A program made the position numbers and the translations under genes. This document shows, piece by piece, positions 8,154 to 15,655 of a stretch of 64,000 bases of DNA (position 1 is its first letter; each line of letters begins with the position of its first letter). The notes under the pieces are model-generated. The model was not told the origin of the DNA. It saw nothing but the letters and a program-made list of their open reading frames with translations, and did not search any database. Source of the stretch: Bacillota bacterium (lineage in GTDB: Bacteria > Bacillota > Clostridia > Lachnospirales > Lachnospiraceae); the NCBI GenBank assembly GCA_023411555.1, contig JAEYOQ010000001.1:1-64000 (forward strand). Direction: 5' to 3'.

Positions 8154-8185
8154 ACAAATATATCACGGCGTGATATATTTGTCAA
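8154..8185 (-). promoter_or_regulatory. padR promoter embedded in a palindromic operator
   Basis: On the minus strand TTGACA, a 17-bp spacer and TATATT form a good sigma-A promoter. ACAAATATATCAC (8154-8166) and its exact inverse (8170-8182) span the spacer and -10 region. PadR regulators bind such AT-rich inverted repeats, so this is the likely autoregulatory operator. A related imperfect site may lie at 8121-8150. Confidence 0.7.
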
Positions 8186-8287
8186 TAGTTATATGGAAGA
8201 AATAGGCATAATAATCTGTATTATAATCTGTATATCATTCAATTAGAATAATGATAGGTTGTAAAAGTAGGAGTGGAAAGTTAAAAT

Positions 8288-8397
8288 AGAAAAAGAGATG
8301 ATTAATTCCTAACGATTGTACTGCCCCCCGATCGCTAGACTTTATGTCTAACTTTTTTGGGGTCAGTACAAAGTCAAGAAGTAATAATCTCTTTTCT
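8288..8397. repeat. Long imperfect inverted repeat (about 110 bp)
   Basis: The left arm (GAAAAAGAGAT...TTGTACTG.CCCC...TAGACT) matches the inverse of the right arm over about 50 bp with scattered mismatches, around a short TTTAT loop at 8342. It could be a large terminator, a structured RNA or a small non-autonomous element. No ORF is present. Confidence 0.6.
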
Positions 8398-8407
8398 TTA
8401 TACTTGC

Positions 8408-8530
8408 TTCACAAAAAGTCTGCGAAGCTATCTTTTTTGATTATATGATTCACAAAAAGTTTGCGAAGCTAACTTTTTTGATTACATGATTCACAAAAAG
8501 TTTGCGAAGCTAACTTTTTTGAATATTTGA
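8408..8530. repeat. Three tandem 41-bp terminator-like hairpins
   Basis: Units start at 8408, 8449 and 8490. Each carries AAAAAGTT-t-GC-gaa-GC-t-AACTTTTT, a hairpin flanked by A and T runs that could terminate in both directions. They lie downstream of the queT gene (reverse strand) and upstream of padR. Decayed relatives occur at 35519-35640. Confidence 0.75.
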
Positions 8531-8605
8531 TTTAAGAAATATCTGTTAAGTGATATTCTTGACTAGACCTTATAGTTTAATAATTAAGATACCGGTAGCA
8601 GTTAT

Positions 8606-9100
8606 CTAGGATTGATAAGTGGTTCGAAATATCACATGCTTTACTTTGTCCAGAGCAAATAGCAGAATGATACCTAATACACCGACGGCTAGGACTTCGC
8701 CTGCCCCCACGGTAAGCATCATATAAGGGATAGCATCGGGAACATTATAAGCATAGCGTAGTACCCAAGGGATGATAAGTGCATTGCCAACAATCGGGGG
8801 AACCGGTACTAAGAATTTGTGACGCCTCAACTGGTAAGAGAGGATTGCTGCAACCAACGTCGTCAGAGAGCCGAATACCATATCGAGAATATCCGCTCCT
8901 GTTAAAACGGCACTTAAAAAGCAACCGATGGCAACACCTGGAATGGCAGCAGGGGTAAAATAGGGTAGAACAGTAAGGGCCTCAGCAATCCTGAATTGGA
9001 TCGGACCGAAGCTGATTGGCTGGAAGACCAGCACCAGTACGGTGTAGATGGCTGCAATAACAGCAGCCTCTGTTAGAAACAGAGTTTTCTTGTCATTCAT
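8606..9100 (-). CDS. queT: QueT family queuosine-precursor transporter
   Basis: A 164-residue integral membrane protein with about five or six hydrophobic segments. It matches the QueT family, the substrate-binding (S) component of an ECF-type importer for queuosine precursors such as preQ1. Family-typical stretches are TEAAVIAAIYTVL at the N-terminus, FGPIQFRIAEAL and GADILDMVFGSL. AAAGGAG precedes the ATG. The gene stands alone, so the shared ECF energising module must be elsewhere. The leader folds as an H-type pseudoknot (9128-9173), fitting preQ1 control. Confidence 0.85.
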   Translation of the reverse strand: MNDKKTLFLTEAAVIAAIYTVLVLVFQPISFGPIQFRIAEALTVLPYFTPAAIPGVAIGCFLSAVLTGADILDMVFGSLTTLVAAILSYQLRRHKFLVPVPPIVGNALIIPWVLRYAYNVPDAIPYMMLTVGAGEVLAVGVLGIILLFALDKVKHVIFRTTYQS

Positions 9101-9127
9101 ATTAAATTCTCCTTTAGTTTTGTTTTA

Positions 9128-9173
9128 CGTGTGGAAGGTCTCGAACACACGGTTTAATCACCCTTTAGACCTT
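9128..9173 (-). promoter_or_regulatory. Candidate preQ1-type riboswitch (H-type pseudoknot) before queT
   Basis: On the minus strand AAGGTCT (9173-9167) pairs with AGACCTT (9141-9135). CGTGTG, inside that loop (9151-9146), pairs with CACACG (9133-9128) downstream, giving an H-type pseudoknot. It is followed by an A-rich tail and CTAAAGGAG next to the queT start. Known preQ1 riboswitches are compact pseudoknots with A-rich tails next to the ribosome binding site, and they control queT genes. This sequence does not match the class I or II consensus as I remember them, so the class is open. Confidence 0.5.
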
Positions 9174-9282
9174 GTTTTTATGGGCATTTGAGACGTTATT
9201 AGTATAGCATGAAATTGGGGGTTGTCAAGCGTTGACTCAATTTTTTGATGAACTTAGGGGCAGGTTTAGGCATGAAGAGTGA

Positions 9283-9311
9283 TTGACAATAAATTCCTGT
9301 TATGATAATCT
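9283..9311 (+). promoter_or_regulatory. Promoter of the methyltransferase operon
   Basis: TTGACA at 9283-9288, 17 bp, TAATCT at 9306-9311. It lies about 310 bp before the first start codon, implying a long leader. Confidence 0.6.
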
Positions 9312-9317
9312 AATTAT

Positions 9318-9541
9318 GTGATAACATGAAAATCGAGGTGAACGCAATCCGGCACACTTGATATTGCATAATCAGTAATATAAGTGAGAACGTGGAAAAG
9401 TTGAATAAAATCATAACTCAATAAGAAAAGGTAACTGTCTGTAGACAGTTCTATTTTCTTGCTTAAATTATGGTTTTTATTTCATATTCCACGCTACAAT
9501 TTATGAACGATCAGGCGGTGGAATATTCCATCGCTTTTTTT
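9318..9541 (+). promoter_or_regulatory. Structured leader with terminator, possible attenuator
   Basis: The leader contains a palindrome AACTGTCTGTAGACAGTT (9433-9450) followed by a T-rich stretch, and a clear intrinsic terminator at 9515-9541. TATTCCACGC (9485-9494) can pair either with the upstream CGTGGAA (9391-9397) or with the left arm of the terminator (9515-9524), so mutually exclusive folds are possible. No match to a known riboswitch or T-box was recognised. Confidence 0.4.
9515..9541 (+). terminator. Intrinsic terminator inside the leader
   Basis: GCGGTGGAAT and ATTCCATCGC form a tight stem followed directly by seven T residues. It lies upstream of the methyltransferase gene, so it either ends a short RNA or acts as an attenuator. 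Confidence 0.7.
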
Positions 9542-9621
9542 ATTGTGGTTTTGTCTTGTGACAGATCCATAAAATCTAATTCGTGTTATCACAATAACAA
9601 TAACCAAAAAGGAGATTAATA

Positions 9622-10467
9622 ATGCTAAAAAAATTATTAGAATATGTATCAGATAAACCAGAGATTTATGAAACCAGTACATCGAAATTCTGGGATGATG
9701 AGCATATATCGAAAGGAATGCTGGAAGCTCATCTTAATCCAGAGTGGGAGGCTGCGACACGTAATCATAATTTCGTTACAAAATCGGTTGAATGGATTGC
9801 AAGTATTGCTAGTCCGGTACAATATCCGGAGTTACTGGATCTTGGATGCGGGCCGGGATTATACGCAGAAAGGTTTTACACAAGTGGCTATCATGTGACT
9901 GGTATAGACTACTCAAAGCGTTCCATTGAATATGCCTTGAATAATGCAAGGAGCAATAACATGTCAATTAATTATATATATCAAGATTACCTTGATATTA
10001 ATTATCAGGAAAAATTCGATGTTATTACACTCATTTATTGTGACTTTAGTGTGATGTCCGATCAGAATCGAACCAGATTATTGAGCAGAATATATCAGGC
10101 ACTCAAACCGGGTGGTATATTTATAGTCGATGTTTTCACGCCCAATCAGTATAAAGACAGAAAGGAGTCTAAAGATTGGTACCATAGCGAAGGTGGTTTT
10201 TGGAGTGAAAAAGCTCATATTTGCTTAAATTCATTTTACAGATATGATGATAGAAGTACGATGCTTGAACAGACGGTTGTTATTACAGAGGATTCTATTG
10301 AGTGCTATAATATTTGGGACCATGTATTTACTAAAGAAGAACTACAGGAGGACTTGCAAAAGGCTGGCTTTACTAGGGTCGATTTTTATGGGGATGTAGC
10401 CGGAGCTGTGTATAAGCCAGACGGGAACTTAATGTGTGCTGTAGCTAAAAAGAAAGGTGGAGTATAA
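9622..10467 (+). CDS. Class I SAM-dependent methyltransferase
   Basis: A 281-residue soluble methyltransferase. The SAM-binding motif I is LLDLGCGPGLYAERF (about residues 72-86), motif II follows in VTGIDYSKRSIEYA, and the motif III region is ALKPGGIFIVDVFTP (about 165-179). The substrate cannot be told from the sequence. AAAAAGGAG precedes the start. It is followed after 2 bp by a nitroreductase gene, so the two are one operon. Expression may be gated by the leader at 9318-9541. Confidence 0.85.
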   Translation: MLKKLLEYVSDKPEIYETSTSKFWDDEHISKGMLEAHLNPEWEAATRNHNFVTKSVEWIASIASPVQYPELLDLGCGPGLYAERFYTSGYHVTGIDYSKRSIEYALNNARSNNMSINYIYQDYLDINYQEKFDVITLIYCDFSVMSDQNRTRLLSRIYQALKPGGIFIVDVFTPNQYKDRKESKDWYHSEGGFWSEKAHICLNSFYRYDDRSTMLEQTVVITEDSIECYNIWDHVFTKEELQEDLQKAGFTRVDFYGDVAGAVYKPDGNLMCAVAKKKGGV

Positions 10468-10469
10468 TT

Positions 10470-11075
10470 GTGGATATATTTAATGTCATGAAAGCAAGAA
10501 GATCCGTACGTAAATTTAAAGACACAGCAATACCAGATAAAATTCTAGATGAAATGTTAGAGGCAGCACGGTTGGCGCCCTCTCCGGGGAATTCACAGAG
10601 CCATTTGTTCGGTGTTATAGAAGATCAAGGGATAAAGGAAAAGTTAGCAAGAGCTGCAGGGGGACAAATGTGGATAGCATCAGCACCCATAGTTTTTGCA
10701 TGCTGCGCTGATATAAGCTGGGATATAGCAGAACAACCAGAGGATGACTTTGGGGTTGTTGTAAATAAACTTAGATTCAATAATGAGTTTCTAAAATATA
10801 TATGTGAATATCCTGACAAGAAAGCACGAGTTACATTATTCGATAATGGAATGAGTTTAATACCGGCAGAACATATCTTTCTTATAGCAGCTTCTTATGG
10901 GATGTCTGCTTGCTTTGTAGGTTATCTGGATATAGAAGAGGCTAATAAAATATTACAATTGCCTCAGCACATTAGCTGTTTTTATCTCCTTCCTGTCGGT
11001 TATGCAGACGAGATACCTGATAAAAAGAAATTAAAGAGTATAGATGAATTGGTGTTTTATGATCAGTGGAGCTAA
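10470..11075 (+). CDS. Nitroreductase family protein (FMN-dependent)
   Basis: A 201-residue flavoprotein of the nitroreductase fold. The N-terminal FMN phosphate-binding motif ARRSVRKFKD is intact. LAPSPGNSQSHLFGVI marks the second flavin contact, and the C-terminal YLLPVGYADE strand is typical. Members reduce nitro compounds, quinones or flavins with NAD(P)H. It starts with GTG at 10470, with AAAGGTGG upstream, 2 bp after the methyltransferase stop, so it is translationally linked. The physiological substrate is unknown. Confidence 0.85.
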   Translation: MDIFNVMKARRSVRKFKDTAIPDKILDEMLEAARLAPSPGNSQSHLFGVIEDQGIKEKLARAAGGQMWIASAPIVFACCADISWDIAEQPEDDFGVVVNKLRFNNEFLKYICEYPDKKARVTLFDNGMSLIPAEHIFLIAASYGMSACFVGYLDIEEANKILQLPQHISCFYLLPVGYADEIPDKKKLKSIDELVFYDQWS

Positions 11076-11101
11076 TGATGACGAACTAAATTAAGTGCAG
11101 A

Positions 11102-11410
11102 TTACTTTATATACTTACTGATGTTTTCCTTATTACAGATATAAGGATCGTAGATTTTGCGCTTTCCCTTGAAATACTTCTTATATAATGATCTAAGCTC
11201 TGCTTCAGATATAACCCTACTCATATCATAGTTATTAGAGCTGGTTAAGCCACTTCCGGAGGAGCATAAGGAGTGTATCAGCTCTAGCTTGCCATCTATG
11301 ATTTGGTAGACATCAGAAGAGCCGGCTGCGGATATTTTATTGGAAACGGTAAAGGTCTTAAGGGATGAATCGTAACCAAATTGAAAATAACCAGTAAAAT
11401 AGGAATCGAG
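11102..11410 (-). pseudogene. 5'-truncated coding remnant
   Basis: The minus strand is open for 102 sense codons and ends in TAA at 11104-11102, with coding-like composition (reading LDSYFTGYFQFGYDSS at its beginning and KISKYIK-like basic residues at its end). A stop (TAG at 11413-11411) closes the frame immediately upstream. The only ATG lies in the last third and has no ribosome binding site. It therefore looks like the C-terminal piece of a lost gene, cut off next to the hairpin repeat at 11421-11474. I do not recognise the family. Confidence 0.5.
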
Positions 11411-11420
11411 CTAATCAATA

Positions 11421-11474
11421 AAGCAGCAGTTAAGTGCCATAATCAAATCGGATTATGAGACTGTACTGCTGCTT
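11421..11474. repeat. Dispersed AAGCAGCAGT hairpin, copy 1
   Basis: AAGCAGCAGT and TACTGCTGCTT form the outer stem and CATAATC/GATTATG the inner stem. A second copy of the same architecture is at 17751-17802. It separates the gene fragment from the ABC-permease unit. Confidence 0.65.
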
Positions 11475-11493
11475 ACTAATTATATAGAAATCT

Positions 11494-11583
11494 TTATTTT
11501 ATTCTTTTTCTTATAAATCGGATGATACGGTAAAGGGCTATGATACCTGCAAATATCAGACATACAATAGTGAAATTGGACAT
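11494..11583 (-). CDS. Possible 29-residue membrane peptide
   Basis: A short frame encodes one hydrophobic helix followed by a basic tail (IIRFIRKRIK). It begins 8 bp after the ABC permease stop with an AAGGAAGG about 12 bp before its ATG. It may be a small membrane subunit of the ABC unit or chance; there is no homology evidence. Confidence 0.3.
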   Translation of the reverse strand: MSNFTIVCLIFAGIIALYRIIRFIRKRIK

Positions 11584-11591
11584 GGGCTTCT

Positions 11592-12242
11592 TTAACCTTC
11601 CTTATTCTTTAATATGCGAATACTTATTAGGATAGAAATTGTGTATAATCCTAACAGTATTATGAATAAGCCAATGATAAATAACATAGGATTCTCACTG
11701 ATAAACCGAGGGTCTAAGTGACTCGCTATTTTCTCACCCGGTAACAAAAAAGTGATTAGAAGAAATCCAAGAACAGGAATATACATAAACATACGACCCC
11801 GGATAGAACCGAATTTATAGTATCCCGGTAGTTGGAAGCTGATATAAAATATATAAAAAGCGATACCTACTAAACCGCTGATCAGTAAATCCTGGCTGCT
11901 TATTGCAACATTCAAAGACTTTAAGGCAATGTTATCTAGAAATAGAGAGACTAGTAAAGTAAAGATACCCATACCTAAAAGAAGCAGATATCTACCGATG
12001 ACAAGATCAGCTTTGGATACCGGTAAAATGCCATAGAGTCGGTGCATATCATTTTTTTCAGATATGCTGAAGGTATAGCTTGATGCCATGGCCATAAAAG
12101 TCATGGAAAAGGATATACCGGATAGTAAGGAGCGATTAATAAAAATGAAGATAACCGGGATTAATATAACAAATAGGATGGATTTTTTATAGTACTTCAA
12201 AAGATAAGTATCTAGCTGAAAGCTTCTTGCTATGTTTGTCAT
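11592..12242 (-). CDS. ABC-2 type transporter permease
   Basis: A 216-residue integral membrane protein with about six hydrophobic helices and the NDMHRLYGILPVSKADLVIGRYLL motif region of ABC-2 permeases (an amphipathic coupling segment after helix 2). It lies 3 bp downstream of an ATP-binding subunit gene and forms the membrane part of a GntR-controlled exporter of the YtrA/YtrB type. Such units often respond to cell-wall-active peptides; the substrate here is unknown. Confidence 0.8.
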   Translation of the reverse strand: MTNIARSFQLDTYLLKYYKKSILFVILIPVIFIFINRSLLSGISFSMTFMAMASSYTFSISEKNDMHRLYGILPVSKADLVIGRYLLLLGMGIFTLLVSLFLDNIALKSLNVAISSQDLLISGLVGIAFYIFYISFQLPGYYKFGSIRGRMFMYIPVLGFLLITFLLPGEKIASHLDPRFISENPMLFIIGLFIILLGLYTISILISIRILKNKEG

Positions 12243-12245
12243 TTC

Positions 12246-13091
12246 CTACTCCCCCTTCCTGTTAATAAAGACTATAATATCATCTAGTGTTGCGGGCTCT
12301 GTGATCAGAGTGGTATTATTGGGGATATCCTTGGTGTAAATAAGGCCCTCAAAACCGGTTGAAAAGCGGCGTAAGCTGATGATGGGCAAATCATGGGTTA
12401 ATTCTTCAATACCTCCCTTCACAATACGGAAGGAATTAATCAGTTCATCCTTGGAACCGGTATATAAAAGCTTCCCATTGTGTAGAAACGTAATATAGTC
12501 AGCTATTTTATCCAAATCACTAGTAATATGGGTTGAAAACAGAACACTGTGCTTTCCGTCCTCAATGTATTCAGATAGGATATCGAGCAGCTCATCTCTG
12601 GATACCGGATCTAATCCACTGGTCGGTTCATCCAGAATCAACAACTTGGCATTGTAAGAGAATGCGCATGCCAGCATTAGCTTCATCTGCATACCCTTGG
12701 AAAGCTCCTTCACCCTCTTTGATTTAGCTATCTTAAAACGGTCGAGATAGCGATAGAATAAGTTGGTATCCCAATTATCATAAAATGCACCTATTGATTT
12801 TTCGACATCTGACATCTTCCAGTCATCCACAAAAAAGTTAGAGTCAAAAACTACACCGATGCTCTGCTTTAAATCCTTCTCTTCTAAGATATTATCTTTG
12901 CCAAATATCTCTATGGTTCCGGAGGATTTCCTCAGTATATTTAGAATCAGCTTAATTGTTGTAGTTTTACCGGCACCGTTTGGTCCGATTAGCCCCATGA
13001 TATAGCCTTCCGGTAAGCTAAAGCCGATATTGTCCAGCCTAAATTGATTAAGGCTTTTGGATAGGTTATTAATACTTAGGACCTCATTCAT
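12246..13091 (-). CDS. ABC transporter ATP-binding protein
   Basis: A 281-residue ATPase subunit. Walker A is GPNGAGKTT (about 36-44), the signature is LSKGMQMKL and Walker B is LLILDEPTSGLD, followed by the switch histidine (FSTHIT). The C-terminal 60 residues resemble the accessory region of YtrB-like ATPases. It overlaps the GntR regulator by 8 bp and is followed at once by the permease. It powers transport across the cytoplasmic membrane and is probably controlled by the palindromic operator at 13491-13530. Confidence 0.9.
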   Translation of the reverse strand: MNEVLSINNLSKSLNQFRLDNIGFSLPEGYIMGLIGPNGAGKTTTIKLILNILRKSSGTIEIFGKDNILEEKDLKQSIGVVFDSNFFVDDWKMSDVEKSIGAFYDNWDTNLFYRYLDRFKIAKSKRVKELSKGMQMKLMLACAFSYNAKLLILDEPTSGLDPVSRDELLDILSEYIEDGKHSVLFSTHITSDLDKIADYITFLHNGKLLYTGSKDELINSFRIVKGGIEELTHDLPIISLRRFSTGFEGLIYTKDIPNNTTLITEPATLDDIIVFINRKGE

Positions 13092-13467
13092 GATTACTTA
13101 CCTCCTTTAGTAAATCTAATAATTTATGTAGTTCTTCATCCGATAGTCTCGCCTTATAGGCAGCTTTAATGGCTTCTGTTAAATGCATCTCGACCTCTCG
13201 CACTAGTTGTTCACGAATTAATTCGCTTGTATTCTCTAGTACATAGCATCCCTTACCCTGCACATTAACTACGTACCCCTCTTGCTCTAAATCGGTATAT
13301 GCTCTTGTTGTAGTTAGGACACTTATCTTCAAATCCTTAGATAAGGTTCTTAATGAGGGTAGTAGGTCACCACCTTTTAATTCTCCTGATAAAATCGCTT
13401 GTCTTATTTGATTTTTAATCTGTTCATAAATCGGTATTCCGGTTGTATTTGATATTATTAATTTCAT
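13084..13467 (-). CDS. GntR-family regulator, YtrA subfamily
   Basis: A 127-residue regulator with a winged helix (PIYEQIKNQIRQAILSGEL, PSLRTLSKDLKISVLTTTRAYTDLEQEGYV) and only a short C-terminal dimerisation helix, the hallmark of the YtrA subgroup, which lacks a large ligand domain. ATG 13467 is preferred to the in-frame GTG at 13473 because AGGCGG precedes it. It is the first gene of the ABC operon. Its promoter lies inside a 16-bp-arm palindrome, so autorepression is likely. Confidence 0.88.
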   Translation of the reverse strand: MKLIISNTTGIPIYEQIKNQIRQAILSGELKGGDLLPSLRTLSKDLKISVLTTTRAYTDLEQEGYVVNVQGKGCYVLENTSELIREQLVREVEMHLTEAIKAAYKARLSDEELHKLLDLLKEVSNHE

Positions 13468-13490
13468 AATCACCGCCTTGATGTTAAAGG

Positions 13491-13540
13491 TGTATCAACT
13501 GTTATATAGTGCATTATAACAGTTGATACACAAAAGTCAA
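13491..13540 (-). promoter_or_regulatory. GntR operator and promoter
   Basis: TGTATCAACTGTTATA (13491-13506) and its exact inverse (13515-13530) flank an 8-bp centre. On the minus strand TTGACT (13540-13535), 16 bp and TATAAT lie within it, so repressor binding would block RNA polymerase. Confidence 0.75.
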
Positions 13541-13606
13541 GAATAATTTTACAGTCAGGGGATATATGGCTAAACCTATGGCTAAACCTGTTGCACTTCA
13601 TGATAT

Positions 13607-13635
13607 TTGATGGTAGAATATGGACTGCTTATAAT
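13607..13635 (+). promoter_or_regulatory. Promoter of the membrane alpha/beta hydrolase
   Basis: TTGATG (13607-13612), 17 bp, TATAAT (13630-13635). It fixes the downstream start at 13651, since the longer frame would begin before the promoter. Confidence 0.7.
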
Positions 13636-13650
13636 AGAGGGAGAATAAAT

Positions 13651-14892
13651 ATGAAAATTCATAATACTGATTTCAATCATACAAAGAAGCAACCAAGCAT
13701 AGGACTAAAGTTTATTTCTACTCTTTCGATTACCGTCTTCTTTCTGGTTTTTATGATAATGTTAATTAGAATAACGGTTGAATATGGAGCAGATATCAGT
13801 ACAATAAGAGCGCTATCTCATAGTCTGGTATATCTACCGATACTGTTAGGATGCCTGGTTCTTCATATTATATATCGTAGAAAGCTTAGGACTGGTTATT
13901 CTGACATTATTAAAGTAAGAACGATTAAGCAGACTTTTATCTATGTTACTGTAAAGACAGTTATGATAGTAATTGCAATAATCCTTGTACTTGTGGTAAT
14001 GGTTCCATATGTTGCACTGCCTATGTATATGACCCGCCATGTTAATTACCGTGGGTATGCAACGGAGGATTTTCCGCTGCAGGATGTTTATGAGGCGGAG
14101 GATTTTAGTTTGAAGGAAAAGCAGATGTATTTAGAGACCGAGGATGGTCTGAAGATATGGACCTCAGAGATATATTCCGACCAACCGAAGGCTGTAGTAA
14201 TTTATCTTAGCGGTATCGTCCAGCCGTCTGTTACATATTTTTATGGACATGCTAAGTACATGCAGGAAAATGGCTTTGCATCCATATTACTAGAGGTCCG
14301 TGGGCACGGTAATAGTGAAGGTGAAAGGATATGTCTGGGCTATGATGAAGTAAATGATGTGAAGGCTGTCATAGATTATATAAAGAGCGAGGAAAAGTAT
14401 AAGGATGTGCCGATCATAGTGCAAGGGGCGTCTATGGGCGGTGCGATTGCGGTAAATGCATTTGGACAGATTAAGGAGATTGATGGTCTGATTGCTATGT
14501 CAGCTTACTCTAGCTTTGAAGATGTTCTATTGGATCAGTTGGAGAGATTTGGGGTGCCGGATTTTATGCAATCGATTGAAAAGCCGCTCCTTACATCCTC
14601 ATTGCAACGGGTTTATGGTAGAAATAAAGTGAATGAAATAAAGCCTGTAGAACAGATTAAGAATGGTAACGGAAGGCCTGTGCTTTTAATCGCCTGTCAA
14701 GGGGATACTGAGGTACCAGCTGCTAGTATACATAGGCTACAAAAGGCATATCCACAAGCAGAGGTTTGGTTGCGTAATTCGTGGGAGCATTTTATAGTGA
14801 AGGATTGTGATTTCATAAATGTTGCAGAAGATCAGGAATACTGTAGCACAATCCTCGGTTTCATAGAAAGTAAGGTACTGACCCGGAATTAA
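13651..14892 (+). CDS. Membrane-anchored alpha/beta hydrolase
   Basis: A 413-residue protein. Three hydrophobic helices in the first 130 residues anchor an alpha/beta hydrolase domain. The nucleophile elbow is GASMG, the RGHGNSEG stretch is typical of the BAAT/serine aminopeptidase group, and a late SWEHF supplies the likely catalytic histidine. The promoter at 13607-13635 and GAGGGAG support the start at 13651. It is a single gene divergent from the GntR-ABC unit. The substrate is unknown; lipid or peptide esters are possible. Confidence 0.8.
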   Translation: MKIHNTDFNHTKKQPSIGLKFISTLSITVFFLVFMIMLIRITVEYGADISTIRALSHSLVYLPILLGCLVLHIIYRRKLRTGYSDIIKVRTIKQTFIYVTVKTVMIVIAIILVLVVMVPYVALPMYMTRHVNYRGYATEDFPLQDVYEAEDFSLKEKQMYLETEDGLKIWTSEIYSDQPKAVVIYLSGIVQPSVTYFYGHAKYMQENGFASILLEVRGHGNSEGERICLGYDEVNDVKAVIDYIKSEEKYKDVPIIVQGASMGGAIAVNAFGQIKEIDGLIAMSAYSSFEDVLLDQLERFGVPDFMQSIEKPLLTSSLQRVYGRNKVNEIKPVEQIKNGNGRPVLLIACQGDTEVPAASIHRLQKAYPQAEVWLRNSWEHFIVKDCDFINVAEDQEYCSTILGFIESKVLTRN

Positions 14893-15012
14893 AGCTCTGA
14901 TATAAGTAGAGGTATTGCTATGGCGCAGATTGGGAAATTACATAAATCCCAGAAGTGAAATGGAAGCTATCTTATTATGTATCAGGCTTAATAAAATAAA
15001 GGAGATGATACG

Positions 15013-15390
15013 ATGAAAATTGGACCCCAGGTATATGTAAAAGGCAGCTTTGAAGCAGCCGAACGGTATTGTGATGCTTTTGGGGTAAAGATAGGCTTGA
15101 ATATTAAGACACCGGAGAATACTTATGCCCATTGTGAGCTAATGATGAATGATCAGCTGTTTATGGCTGTGAGTGAGGCACCGGAGGACTGTGAACGTAC
15201 AGAAGGGAAGGCATGGCAGACGACAGCCTTCAATGTATATGATATGGGCAGCGAGGAGACTGTCAGACATGCATATGAAATATTAAGTGATGGAGGAACG
15301 GTTATTCATCCACTTGGCCCCGTTGATTGGAATCCCTATTGTGCCGATGTTGTAGATAAGTTTGGCGTCTTTTGGTGGATCGCAATTTAG
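15013..15390 (+). CDS. VOC/glyoxalase superfamily protein (PhnB-like)
   Basis: A 125-residue protein of the vicinal oxygen chelate fold, nearest to the PhnB/3-demethylubiquinone-methyltransferase-like group. It has the repeated beta-alpha-beta pattern with AHCELMMNDQLFMAVSE in the first half and the closing DKFGVFWWIAI in the second. Metal ligands are not conserved clearly enough to predict an enzyme. AAAGGAG precedes the start. It is a single gene ended by a strong hairpin. Confidence 0.75.
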   Translation: MKIGPQVYVKGSFEAAERYCDAFGVKIGLNIKTPENTYAHCELMMNDQLFMAVSEAPEDCERTEGKAWQTTAFNVYDMGSEETVRHAYEILSDGGTVIHPLGPVDWNPYCADVVDKFGVFWWIAI

Positions 15391-15422
15391 GGAATAGAAC
15401 TATATAAAGAAAAAATACTTAG

Positions 15423-15454
15423 AGGAAAGAGGACTGGAAACAGTCCTCTTTCCT
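15423..15454. terminator. Strong 14-bp hairpin after the VOC gene
   Basis: AGGAAAGAGGACTG and its exact inverse flank a GAAA loop. There is no long T-run (CTGTTATG follows), so termination may be partial. Confidence 0.6.
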
Positions 15455-15579
15455 GTTATGAAATTATTGTTACCAAATAATTTAAGAAAAGAATACGGCA
15501 TAGGAGTACCTCAGTCGGAGAATATGGATAGATTGATTCTGGAATTATTACAATATTATGAAATTAATAAATATATTAG

Positions 15580-15628
15580 TTGACATTCATTATAGACAAG
15601 TGTATAGTATAAAACATAGACAAATGTA
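15580..15628 (+). promoter_or_regulatory. BlaI-type promoter/operator
   Basis: TTGACA (15580-15585), 17 bp, TATAGT (15603-15608). Two copies of GACAaaTGTA-like sites (ACAAGTGTA 15596-15604, ACAAATGTA 15620-15628) overlap and follow the -10. BlaI/MecI repressors bind TACA/TGTA elements, so autoregulation of the downstream pair is likely. Confidence 0.7.
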
Positions 15629-15655
15629 GATTATGAAGAATTTGGAGATGAAAGT

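Noticed and set aside
15458..15583. 41-codon forward frame before blaI
   Set aside because: No ribosome site, ends in the -35 of the blaI promoter and begins at the edge of a terminator hairpin. It may be a decayed fragment but cannot be supported.
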